Origin: Stenotrophomonas sp.
GTDB lineage: Bacteria > Pseudomonadota > Gammaproteobacteria > Xanthomonadales > Xanthomonadaceae
NCBI GenBank assembly: GCA_003525885.1
Contig: DQIG01000288.1
Location: forward strand, 13,197-49,076
DNA: 35,880 nt
Reading direction: 5' to 3'
Numbering within the stretch: position 1 is the stretch's first letter; each line of letters opens with the position of its first letter. A model generated the notes under the pieces. The model saw only the letters and a list, made by a program, of their open reading frames with translations. It had not been told where the DNA came from and did not search any database. Positions 7,253 to 15,131 of the stretch are shown piece by piece. Made by a program: the position numbers and the translations under genes.

Positions 7253-8085
7253 CCAAGACCCGAGTCCTTGCCGCGCTGATCATGGCGCCGGTTGCCATTG
7301 CGGCGATCCTGCTGCTGCCCACGCAATGGCTGGCCGCCGCCGCCGCCGCGGTGCTGCTGATCGGCCTGTGGGAATGGCTGAAGCTGGCCGGTATCGAAGA
7401 CACCCTGGCGCGCACCGTGCTGCTGGTGCTGAACCTGCTGCTGATGGTGCTGCTGGTCTGGGCCGACGGCAGCACGCTGGTCCTGTTCCAGATAACCACG
7501 CTGGCCGGCGTTGCCTGGTGGCTCGCCGCGCTGGTCTGGCTGCGCTTCTTCAACTTCGGTGCACAACCGTCGGCGCCCTCGCGGATCCTGAAGATGCTGG
7601 CCGGCACCCTGGCCATCGTGCCCGCCTGGGCCGCACTGGTGCTGATCCATGCCGGCGGCGATCCGCCGGGCAAGCAGGGCCACCTGTGGCTGCTGGCCGC
7701 GCTGGCGCTGGTGTGGGCGGCCGACTCGGGCGCCTATTTCGCCGGCCGCCATTTCGGCAAGCACAAGCTGGCCCCGCGGATCAGCCCCAACAAGACCTGG
7801 GAAGGCCTGTTCGGCGGCTTGCTGGCCGGTGTCGCCGTGGCCGTCGGCCTGGGCTGGCTGGCCGGCATCGATACCGCACACCTGCCTGGCCTGCTGATCA
7901 CCTCGGTGGTGGCCGTGTTCGCCTCGGTGCTGGGTGACCTGTTCGAGAGCCTGATCAAGCGCCATGCCGGCGCCAAGGACTCGGGCCACCTGATCCCCGG
8001 CCATGGCGGCGTGCTCGACCGTGTCGACGGCGTCCTCGCCGCCGTGCCGGTGTTTGCGCTGGGCAAGGAAATCTTCGGGTTCTGA
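7249..8085 (+). CDS. cdsA: Phosphatidate cytidylyltransferase (CDP-diglyceride synthase)
   Basis: The gene encodes 278 residues and is a polytopic inner-membrane protein with about eight hydrophobic segments, beginning VLAALIMAPVAIAAILLLP. The C-terminal family signature is complete: SLIKRHAGAKDSGHLIPGHG followed by GVLDRVDG, containing the KR, KD, HGG and DR-D positions. It makes CDP-diacylglycerol from CTP and phosphatidate, the branch point for all phospholipids. It overlaps uppS by 4 nt, and dxr starts 2 nt after its stop. Confidence 0.97.
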   Translation: MTKTRVLAALIMAPVAIAAILLLPTQWLAAAAAAVLLIGLWEWLKLAGIEDTLARTVLLVLNLLLMVLLVWADGSTLVLFQITTLAGVAWWLAALVWLRFFNFGAQPSAPSRILKMLAGTLAIVPAWAALVLIHAGGDPPGKQGHLWLLAALALVWAADSGAYFAGRHFGKHKLAPRISPNKTWEGLFGGLLAGVAVAVGLGWLAGIDTAHLPGLLITSVVAVFASVLGDLFESLIKRHAGAKDSGHLIPGHGGVLDRVDGVLAAVPVFALGKEIFGF

Positions 8086-8087
8086 CC

Positions 8088-9278
8088 ATGAATGCTGCTG
8101 CAGACCTGCGCCGGGTCGCCGTATTCGGCGCCACCGGCTCGATTGGTGCCTCCACGCTGGACGTGATCGCCCGCCACCCGCAGCGCTACCAGGCCACCGT
8201 GCTCGCCGCCGGTCGCCAGGTGCAGGCGCTGCTGGCGCTGTGCCGCCAGCACAAACCGGCACACGCCGTGATCGCCGACGAATCGCTGTTCGCCGAACTG
8301 CGTGACGGCCTGCGCGACGCCGGACTGGCCACCGAGGCCCATGCCGGCCATGCCGCGCTGGACCAGCTGGCCGCCAGCGATGCCTGCGATACCGTGGTCG
8401 CGGCCATCGTCGGCGCTGCCGGCCTGTCCTCGACCCTGGCCGCAGCCGCCGCCGGCAAGCGCATCCTGCTGGCCAACAAGGAATCGTTGGTGCTGGCCGG
8501 CGAACTGCTGACCCGCACCGCCGAACGTGCCGGCGCCGAAATCATCCCGATCGACAGCGAACACAGCGCGATCTTCCAGTGCCTGCGCTCGCGCGACGCC
8601 AGCGTCGACGGCGCCGGGGTGCGCCGGATCCTGCTGACCGCCTCCGGTGGCCCGTTCCGTGGCCGCAGCCGCGCCGAACTGGCCCAGGTCACCCCGGCCC
8701 AGGCCGTTGCTCACCCGAAGTGGTCGATGGGGCCGAAGATCTCGGTCGATTCGGCGACGTTGATGAACAAGGGCCTGGAAGTCATCGAGGCCCACCACCT
8801 GTTCGGCGTGCCCGGTGAACGCATCGAGGTGCTGGTGCACCCGCAGAGCCTGGTCCATTCGCTGGTCGAGTTCGTTGACGGTTCGACACTGGCGCAGATG
8901 GGCCTGCCGGACATGCGCACCACCCTGGCCGTTGGCCTGGGCTGGCCGCAGCGCATCGAATCGGGCGTGGCCGGGCTGGACCTGCTGGCCCAGGGCCGGC
9001 TGGACTTCGAGGCCCCGGACACCGACGCCTTCCCCTGCCTGGCCTTGGCCTGGCAGGCAATGCAGGCCGGCGGCACCGCGCCGGCGGTGCTGAACGCCGC
9101 CAATGAAGAGGCGGTTTCAGCGTTTCTTCAGGGCCGGATCGGTTTCCTGACGATCCCGGAGCTGGTTGCTAACGCTCTTTCAACACTGCCGACGCAAGCA
9201 GCCGATACACTGGAGGTCCTGTTGTCCGCCGACCAGCGGGCACGCCAGCTCACCCTGAACGCCATCGACGCCGCCTGA
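8088..9278 (+). CDS. dxr: 1-deoxy-D-xylulose 5-phosphate reductoisomerase
   Basis: The gene encodes 396 residues, normal for the family (E. coli 398). The NADPH-binding loop VAVFGATGSIGASTLDVI is near residues 10-27. ANKESLVLAGELL, IPIDSEHSAIFQCL (metal-binding Asp and Glu) and the flexible-loop/active-site block HPKWSMGPKISVDSATLMNK follow in order. It converts DXP to MEP, the committed step of non-mevalonate isoprenoid synthesis, and so feeds UppS encoded just upstream. In E. coli dxr precedes uppS; here it follows cdsA. Confidence 0.98.
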   Translation: MNAAADLRRVAVFGATGSIGASTLDVIARHPQRYQATVLAAGRQVQALLALCRQHKPAHAVIADESLFAELRDGLRDAGLATEAHAGHAALDQLAASDACDTVVAAIVGAAGLSSTLAAAAAGKRILLANKESLVLAGELLTRTAERAGAEIIPIDSEHSAIFQCLRSRDASVDGAGVRRILLTASGGPFRGRSRAELAQVTPAQAVAHPKWSMGPKISVDSATLMNKGLEVIEAHHLFGVPGERIEVLVHPQSLVHSLVEFVDGSTLAQMGLPDMRTTLAVGLGWPQRIESGVAGLDLLAQGRLDFEAPDTDAFPCLALAWQAMQAGGTAPAVLNAANEEAVSAFLQGRIGFLTIPELVANALSTLPTQAADTLEVLLSADQRARQLTLNAIDAA

Positions 9279-9333
9279 ACGACCGCCTCGCCCAGCATGA
9301 CGCCGCCGCCCCTGCCCGCCACTGTGAGCCTGC

Positions 9334-10692
9334 ATGACTGACTTCATCGGATCGGTCTGGTGGATGATTGTCAGCCTCGGGCTGCTGGTCACGTTCCACG
9401 AGTTCGGGCATTACTGGGTCGGGCGCCTGTGCGGGGTCAGGATCCTGCGTTTCTCGGTCGGCTTCGGCCGGCCGCTGTGGTCGCGCCGCGACAGGCACGG
9501 TACCGAGTTCGCCATCGCCGCCATCCCGCTGGGTGGCTACGTGAAGTTCCTCGACGAACGCGAGGTCGAAGTCCACCCGCACGAACGCGGCCAGGCCTTC
9601 AACCACAAGACCGTCTGGCAGCGCATCGCCATTGTCGCCGCCGGCCCGATCGCCAACCTGCTGCTGTGCATCCTGCTGCTGTGGGCGATGTTCGTGATCG
9701 GCAAGCAGGATTACTCGCCCACCATCGGCCGCGTCAGCGGCATTGCCGCCAGTGCCGGCCTGGCCAGCGGCGACCGCGTGCTGCGCGTCGACGACCGCCA
9801 GGTGGTCACCCTTGGCGAGGCCAGCATGGCGCTGACCGCGGCCGCCATGGACCGCCGCGACGTGAAGCTGGAAGTACTGGATACGGCCGACCAGGTGCGC
9901 ACGCGCACCCTGCCGCTGTCGCAGCTGCCGGCCGGTTTCGATGAGCGGCGAGTGCCGATCCTGGCTGGCATGTACTGGCAGTCGTGGCTGCAGCCGGCGC
10001 TGGTCGAGTCGCTGACCCCGGACTCGGTCGTCAGCGGGCAACTGCAGCCGGGCGACCTGATCGTGGCCATCGACGGCCAGCGCATCGACGGCGCCGACCA
10101 GGTGATCGGTGAGATCCAGGCGCTGGGGCGTGCCGGTGGCCCGGGCATGATCGAGGTCCTGCGTGGCGGCGAGCGCCTGGCACTGGAAGTCACGCCGCGC
10201 AAGGGCCAGGACGCCAAGGGCGACCCCGCCTGGCAGATCGGCGTTCAGTTCCCGACCAAGTTCAGCCCGCCGTACGACACCCTGCTGCGTTACGGCCCGT
10301 TGGATTCGGTCACCGTGGCGGTGCGTGAAACCGGCCGCCTGGCGGCCGACTCGCTGGGCATGATGGGCCGCATCGTGACCGGCAAGGCCTCGCTGCAGAA
10401 CGTTTCCGGGCCGGTCACCATCGCCCGCGTGGCCAATGTCTCGGCCAAGCGCGGCCTCGACTGGTTCCTGCAGTTCCTTGCCCTGCTGTCCCTCAGCCTG
10501 TGCATCATCAACCTGCTGCCGATTCCGATCTTGGACGGCGGCCACCTGCTGTATTACCTTATCGAGTTGGTCAAGGGCAGCCCGCTGAGCGAGCGCGCCA
10601 TCGCCGCCGGCCAATACATCGGCCTGGCGTTGCTGGCCGGGCTGATGGGGTTGGCGTTCTACAACGACATCCTCGGCCTGGTCCCGCGATGA
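9334..10692 (+). CDS. rseP: RseP site-2 intramembrane zinc protease
   Basis: The gene encodes 452 residues. The first membrane helix carries the HEFGH zinc-binding motif (residues 22-26); the last helices carry INLLPIPILDGGHLLYY, where the third zinc ligand is the Asp near residue 401. Two PDZ regions lie between (about residues 115-185 and 205-290, the second including GDLIVAIDGQRIDGADQVIG). The family cleaves anti-sigma-E and remnant signal peptides in the inner membrane. It lies directly before bamA, as in most gammaproteobacteria, linking envelope-stress sensing to outer-membrane assembly. An ATG overlaps its stop (ATGA at 10689). Confidence 0.97.
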   Translation: MTDFIGSVWWMIVSLGLLVTFHEFGHYWVGRLCGVRILRFSVGFGRPLWSRRDRHGTEFAIAAIPLGGYVKFLDEREVEVHPHERGQAFNHKTVWQRIAIVAAGPIANLLLCILLLWAMFVIGKQDYSPTIGRVSGIAASAGLASGDRVLRVDDRQVVTLGEASMALTAAAMDRRDVKLEVLDTADQVRTRTLPLSQLPAGFDERRVPILAGMYWQSWLQPALVESLTPDSVVSGQLQPGDLIVAIDGQRIDGADQVIGEIQALGRAGGPGMIEVLRGGERLALEVTPRKGQDAKGDPAWQIGVQFPTKFSPPYDTLLRYGPLDSVTVAVRETGRLAADSLGMMGRIVTGKASLQNVSGPVTIARVANVSAKRGLDWFLQFLALLSLSLCIINLLPIPILDGGHLLYYLIELVKGSPLSERAIAAGQYIGLALLAGLMGLAFYNDILGLVPR

Positions 10693-10766
10693 ACTTTTCC
10701 ACGTTGTTGCCGTCTACAGCGTCGGCATCCCGCACCAATGAAATCGACCTTCCTACCGGACGTGAC

Positions 10767-13130
10767 ATGACGCGACTCCCCAATCGCCGCCTGCTGGCCC
10801 TCGCCCTCGCCGCCGTCACCGGCGCTCCCGCCCTGGCCCAGGCAGCCGAGCCCTTCACTGTCAGCGACATCCGCGTCGATGGCCTGCAGCGCATCAGCTC
10901 GGGCACGGTGTTCACCTACCTGCCGGTGGAACGTGGCGAGACGGTCACCGACAACAAGGTCGGCGAGACGATCCGCGCCCTGTACAAGACCGGCTTCTTC
11001 GAAGACGTTCAGCTGGACCGCCAGGGCACGATCCTGGTGGTGACCGTCAAGGAACGTCCGGCGATCAACAAGCTGACCGTGACCGGCAACAAGGACATCA
11101 AGTCCGACCAGCTGCTCAAGGGCCTGTCCGACATCGGCCTGACCGAGGGCGGCACCTTCGATCGCCTGAGCCTGGACCGCGTGACCCAGGAACTGCGCCG
11201 CCAGTACAACGACCGCGGCAAGTACAACGTCGACATCACCCCGACGGTGAGCCCGCTGGACCGCAACCGCGTGGATATCGCCATCGCCATCAAGGAAGGC
11301 AAGGCGGCCAAGATCCGTCACGTCAACCTGGTCGGCACCGAGAAGTACGAGAGCAAGGACATCCTGGAGACCTGGGAGTCCAAGGAGCACAACTGGGCCT
11401 CGTGGTATCGCCGTGACGACCAGTACTCCAAGGAAAAGCTGTCCGGCGACCTGGAGAAGCTCAACTCCTGGTACCTGGACCGCGGCTACGTCGATTTCAG
11501 CATCGATTCCACCCAGGTCTCGATCAGCCCCGACAAGCGGGACATGTTCCTGACCGCGGGCGTGACCGAGGGTGCGCAGTACAAGATCTCCGAGATCAAG
11601 GTCAGCGGCGACACCATCCTCCCGCAGGAGGACGTCGAGCGCATGGTGATCCAGAAGTCCGGCGACACGTTCTCGCGTGCCCTGCTGGAATTCAGCTCGG
11701 ACACCATCACCAATTCGCTGTCCAACATCGGCTACGCGTTCGCCAAGGTGAACCCGATCCCGACCACCAACCGCGCCGAGCAGACCGTCGCCATCAACAT
11801 GCAGGTCGTGCCCGGCCCGCGCGTGTCGGTGCGCCGCATCCTGTTCCGCGGCAATACCCGTACCTCCGACGAAGTGATGCGTCGCGAGCTGCGCCAGTTC
11901 GAGAACAGCTGGTACTCGCAGGCCGCGATCGACCGCTCCAAGATCCGCCTGCAGCGCCTGGGCTACTTCGAATCGGTTGAAGTGGAGACCCCGGCCGTCA
12001 GCGGCAGCAACGACCAGGTCGACGTCGTCTACAACGTCAAGGAAACCACTTCGGGCAGCTTTGTGTTCGGCCTGGGCTACTCACAGTCCTACGGCATGAC
12101 CACGTCGGTGCAGCTGTCGCAGAACAACTTCCTCGGCGGCGGCAACCGCGTGTCGGTCGAAGCCTCGCGCAGCAGCTACCTGCAGCGCTATGGCTTCAGC
12201 TACACCAACCCGTACTTCACCGATGACGGCGTGTCGCTGGGCTACAACCTGTCCTGGCGCGAGCTGGACTACTCCGACTTCAACACCGCGCAGTACAACA
12301 GCACCAATGGTTCGGCGCAGGTGGTGTTCGGCGTGCCGCTGACCGAGACCGATACCGTCTCGCTGATGTTCGGCATCGACAGCAACCAGATCACCACCTA
12401 CCAAGGCTCGACCCCGCAGTCGATCATCGACTACATCAATGCGGTCGGTAAGCGCACCTTCCATGCCTGGCGCACCGAGCTGGGCTGGGCACGCGATTCG
12501 CGCAACGACTACTTCATGCCGACCCGCGGTACCTACCAGCGCGTCGGCCTGGAAACCACGCTGCCGGGTTCGACCATCGAGTACTACAAGCTGAACTACC
12601 AGATCAGCAAGTACTGGCCGATCATGCCCTCGCTGGTGATCAACACCCGCGCGGAAATCGGCTACGGCGATGCCTACGGCAAGGACTACACCCGCGTCAT
12701 CGACAACGGCGACGGCACCACCCGCACGGTCACCGCCAGCGGCCTGCCGTTCTTCGAGAACTTCTACGCCGGTGGTACCAACTCGGTGCGCGGCTTCGAG
12801 GACAACACCCTCGGCCCGCGCGAAGTCACCACCGGTTATCCGGAAGGCCAGCCGCTGGGTGGTTCGCTGAAGACCGTCGGTTCGGTCGAAGCCTACTTCC
12901 CGCGCCTGTTCGACAGCCCGTCGGCACGCGTGTCGGCCTTCGTCGACTTCGGCAACGTCTACAACGGCACCAAGAACTTCAAGGCCAACGAGCTGCGCGT
13001 GTCCACCGGTGTGGCCCTGCTGTGGCGCGCCCCGGTCGGCCCGATCTCGATCAGCTACGCGTTCCCGCTGAAGAAGGAAGACGACGACAAGATCGAACGT
13101 CTGCAATTCACGTTCGGTGGCCAGTTCTGA
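10767..13130 (+). CDS. bamA: Outer-membrane protein assembly factor BamA
   Basis: The gene encodes 787 residues from ATG 10767, chosen because it begins directly on a signal peptide (MTRLPNRRLLALALAAVTGA, cleavage after ALAQA). An alternative ATG at 10689, overlapping the rseP stop, would add 26 residues in front and cannot be excluded. The mature protein has five POTRA repeats (FTVSDIRVDGLQRISSGTVF begins the first) to about residue 410. A C-terminal Omp85 16-strand barrel follows, with the VRGF motif in the lid loop (TNSVRGFEDN) and a terminal Phe (QFTFGGQF). BamA is the core of the BAM complex that inserts beta-barrels, including the copper receptor encoded later in this window. Confidence 0.97.
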   Translation: MTRLPNRRLLALALAAVTGAPALAQAAEPFTVSDIRVDGLQRISSGTVFTYLPVERGETVTDNKVGETIRALYKTGFFEDVQLDRQGTILVVTVKERPAINKLTVTGNKDIKSDQLLKGLSDIGLTEGGTFDRLSLDRVTQELRRQYNDRGKYNVDITPTVSPLDRNRVDIAIAIKEGKAAKIRHVNLVGTEKYESKDILETWESKEHNWASWYRRDDQYSKEKLSGDLEKLNSWYLDRGYVDFSIDSTQVSISPDKRDMFLTAGVTEGAQYKISEIKVSGDTILPQEDVERMVIQKSGDTFSRALLEFSSDTITNSLSNIGYAFAKVNPIPTTNRAEQTVAINMQVVPGPRVSVRRILFRGNTRTSDEVMRRELRQFENSWYSQAAIDRSKIRLQRLGYFESVEVETPAVSGSNDQVDVVYNVKETTSGSFVFGLGYSQSYGMTTSVQLSQNNFLGGGNRVSVEASRSSYLQRYGFSYTNPYFTDDGVSLGYNLSWRELDYSDFNTAQYNSTNGSAQVVFGVPLTETDTVSLMFGIDSNQITTYQGSTPQSIIDYINAVGKRTFHAWRTELGWARDSRNDYFMPTRGTYQRVGLETTLPGSTIEYYKLNYQISKYWPIMPSLVINTRAEIGYGDAYGKDYTRVIDNGDGTTRTVTASGLPFFENFYAGGTNSVRGFEDNTLGPREVTTGYPEGQPLGGSLKTVGSVEAYFPRLFDSPSARVSAFVDFGNVYNGTKNFKANELRVSTGVALLWRAPVGPISISYAFPLKKEDDDKIERLQFTFGGQF

Positions 13131-13152
13131 GGAACGTCGTTCCTCAGAACTG
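13122..13152 (+). repeat. Perfect 14-bp hairpin enclosing the bamA stop codon
   Basis: 13122-13135 pairs perfectly with 13139-13152 around a GTC loop. The bamA TGA (13128-13130) is inside the left arm. There is no U-tract, so it is not a standard terminator; it may act as a 3'-end stability element. Confidence 0.8.
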
Positions 13153-13202
13153 ATCCACCTCCGGTGAATTGCCCGCGCATTTCACCTATCCCCCGCGCCG
13201 TT

Positions 13203-13304
13203 GCGCATGCCATCCATGGCATGCGCCCTTCGGGCCGTTGCGTAGCAACGTTGGGAATCGCTCCTGCGATTCCCAGGGGCGCGCCCCCCTTAACAAAGGG
13301 GGGC
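13203..13304. repeat. Cluster of four perfect hairpins
   Basis: The stems are 13203-13213 with 13216-13226 (11 bp); 13236-13241 with 13245-13250 (6 bp, loop GTA); 13253-13261 with 13266-13274 (9 bp); and 13283-13291 with 13296-13304 (9 bp, six G:C pairs in a row). They lie almost back to back in the 507-bp gap between bamA and lpxD, where I see no credible gene. Confidence 0.75.
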
Positions 13305-13327
13305 TCTCCACCAGACGGGGTGCGAAG

Positions 13328-13353
13328 CGCCGGGCATTGCCCGGCGTTTTCGT
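13328..13353 (+). terminator. Rho-independent terminator after bamA
   Basis: An 8-bp stem, CGCCGGGC with GCCCGGCG, has loop ATT and is followed by TTTTCGTTT. It is about 200 nt past the bamA stop and is the first T-tract hairpin on the plus strand. Confidence 0.75.
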
Positions 13354-13435
13354 TTGGCCCGTATACCGGAAGCGCCCGCTCTGCTTTTGATCTTTTCTGT
13401 TTTTCCGTGGCTGGCACTCGCGCCACGCCGTCGGA

Positions 13436-13539
13436 GGTCGGACGGGGCGGGGCTGCGGGGGTGTGAGCCGCATGGATGCGGCGACCAAGGCTACATGGAC
13501 GTACTTGCGCCGCCCCCCGCAGCCCCGCCCCGTCCGACC
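13436..13539. repeat. 26-bp perfect inverted repeat with structured 52-bp centre
   Basis: The arms 13436-13461 and 13514-13539 are perfectly complementary and almost pure G+C. The 52-bp centre holds a second hairpin (GCCGCAT-GG-ATGCGGC, about 13467-13482) and the string ACCAAGGCTACATGGACGTA. Part of the centre and right arm (13497-13521) recurs inverted at 35856-35880, matching 22 of 25 bases. This identifies a dispersed repeat element rather than a one-off palindrome. Confidence 0.85.
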
Positions 13540-13602
13540 CAGCCCATGACACTGGCTCTGCCGGCCGCGAGGGGCCCTGCCGTTGGCTGCATGCCCCCCC
13601 GC

Positions 13603-13631
13603 ATGACCGAAATGGCGTCACACGTTAAACT
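13603..13631 (+). promoter_or_regulatory. Candidate promoter of lpxD, possibly leaderless
   Basis: ATGACC (13603-13608) and TAAACT (13626-13631) are 17 bp apart, each matching 4 of 6 consensus positions. The GTG start of lpxD is only 7 nt after the -10 box, so the transcript would begin at or very near the start codon. No ribosome-binding site is visible. Confidence 0.45.
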
Positions 13632-13637
13632 CCCGCC

Positions 13638-14660
13638 GTGAATACTCCCACCTACACCGCCCAGCAACTCGCCGAGCAGTTCGGCCTGCAGGTCCATGGC
13701 GACCCCGCCACCGCCATCCATGGCGTGGCCACCCTCGCCCATGCCGGCCCTGGCCAGCTGACCTTCCTCGCCAACCCGCGCTACCGCGCCCAGCTGGCAG
13801 ACAGCCAGGCCTCGCTGGTGGTCCTGCGCGCCGACGACGCCGAGGCCGCCCCTGGCGCCGCGCTCGTTGCCAAGGACCCGTACACCACCTTCGCCAAGAT
13901 CGCCGCGCTGTTCGACATCGCGCCGACCCGCCCGCCAGGCATCCACCCCAGCGCGGTCATCGATCCCAGCGCCCAGGTGGCCGCCAGCGCCCATGTCGGC
14001 CCGTTCGTCTCGGTCGGTGCGCGCAGCGTGGTCGGCGAGAACTGCATCGTCGGCACCGGCAGCGTGATCGGCGAGGACTGCAGCCTGGACAACGGCTGCG
14101 AGCTGATCGCACGCGTGACCCTGGTCACCCGGGTCACGCTGGGCAAGCGCGTCCGCATCCACCCCGGTGCCGTGCTCGGCGCCGACGGCTTCGGCCTGGC
14201 GATGGACGCCGGCAAGTGGATCAAGGTGCCTCAGCTGGGCGGTGTCCGCGTCGGCGACGATTGCGAGATCGGCGCCAACACCTGCGTTGACCGTGGCGCG
14301 CTGGAGGACACCGTCCTCGCCGAGGACGTGCGCCTGGACAATCTGGTACAGATCGCCCACAACGTGCAGATCGGTGCCCACTCGGCCATCGCCGGCTGCA
14401 CCGGCATCGCCGGCAGCGCCAAGATCGGCCGTTACTGCCTGCTTGGCGGTGCCGTGGGCGTGGTCGGCCACCTCGAGATCTGCGACAAGGTCGTGATCAC
14501 CGGCAAGTCGGTGGTCCGCAATTCCATCACCGAGCCGGGCGAGTACTCGTCCGGCACCCCATTGACCGACAACCGCACGTGGCGCAAGAACGCCGCGCGC
14601 TTCAAGCAGCTGGACGCATTGGCTCGCCGCGTCCTGGCTGCTGGCAAGGAGAAAGAATGA
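13638..14660 (+). CDS. lpxD: UDP-3-O-(3-hydroxyacyl)glucosamine N-acyltransferase
   Basis: The gene encodes 340 residues (E. coli 341), starting with GTG. The N-terminal uridine-binding domain (TAQQLAEQFGLQVHGDP; LTFLANPRYRAQL) is followed by a left-handed beta-helix of hexapeptide repeats from about residue 100 to 290. The catalytic His is at residue 241 (VQIAHNVQIG), equivalent to E. coli H239. The C-terminal helix ends the protein (WRKNAARFKQLDALARRVLA). It adds the second hydroxyacyl chain in lipid A synthesis. The stop overlaps fabZ by 4 nt. No skp gene lies upstream, unlike E. coli. Confidence 0.97.
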   Translation: MNTPTYTAQQLAEQFGLQVHGDPATAIHGVATLAHAGPGQLTFLANPRYRAQLADSQASLVVLRADDAEAAPGAALVAKDPYTTFAKIAALFDIAPTRPPGIHPSAVIDPSAQVAASAHVGPFVSVGARSVVGENCIVGTGSVIGEDCSLDNGCELIARVTLVTRVTLGKRVRIHPGAVLGADGFGLAMDAGKWIKVPQLGGVRVGDDCEIGANTCVDRGALEDTVLAEDVRLDNLVQIAHNVQIGAHSAIAGCTGIAGSAKIGRYCLLGGAVGVVGHLEICDKVVITGKSVVRNSITEPGEYSSGTPLTDNRTWRKNAARFKQLDALARRVLAAGKEKE

Positions 14661-15115
14661 ACGATTCGCTGCAGCTTCCGATCGACGTCTGCCAGATCCA
14701 GGAACTGCTTCCGCACCGCTACCCGTTCCTGCTGGTCGACCGGGTGCTTGAACTCGACGTCGAGGCCAAGCGGATCCTGGCGCAGAAGAACGTCAGCATC
14801 AACGAGCCGTTCTTCCAGGGCCATTTCCCGGGCCGCCCGATCATGCCCGGCGTGCTGATCATCGAAGCGCTGGCGCAGGCCGGCGGCGTCATGACCCAGC
14901 TGACGCTTGGCCGCGATGCGCAGTCCAAGCTGTTCTACATGGTCAAGGTGGAAAACGCCCGCTTCAACAAGCAGGTCGTGCCCGGCGACGTGCTGATGCT
15001 CGATGTGCAGATGAAGCGCCTGATCCGCAACATGGGCTGGTACTACGGCGAAGCCAAGGTCAACGGCGAAGTCGTCGCGTCGGCCGAGGTCATGTGCGCC
15101 GGCGCCAAGGGCTGA
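14657..15115 (+). CDS. fabZ: 3-hydroxyacyl-[ACP] dehydratase FabZ
   Basis: The gene encodes 152 residues from ATG 14657. This start overlaps the lpxD stop (ATGA) and follows AAGGAGAAAG. The hot-dog-fold signature LLPHRYPFLLVDRV is near residue 17. The catalytic pair is His56 (GHFPGRPIMPGVL) and Glu70 (IIEALAQAGG). It dehydrates beta-hydroxyacyl-ACP in fatty-acid elongation and competes with LpxA/LpxD for hydroxyacyl-ACP. Its place inside the lpx cluster fits that balance. Confidence 0.98.
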   Translation: MNDSLQLPIDVCQIQELLPHRYPFLLVDRVLELDVEAKRILAQKNVSINEPFFQGHFPGRPIMPGVLIIEALAQAGGVMTQLTLGRDAQSKLFYMVKVENARFNKQVVPGDVLMLDVQMKRLIRNMGWYYGEAKVNGEVVASAEVMCAGAKG

Positions 15116-15131
15116 TCCACTGGAGGCAGGA

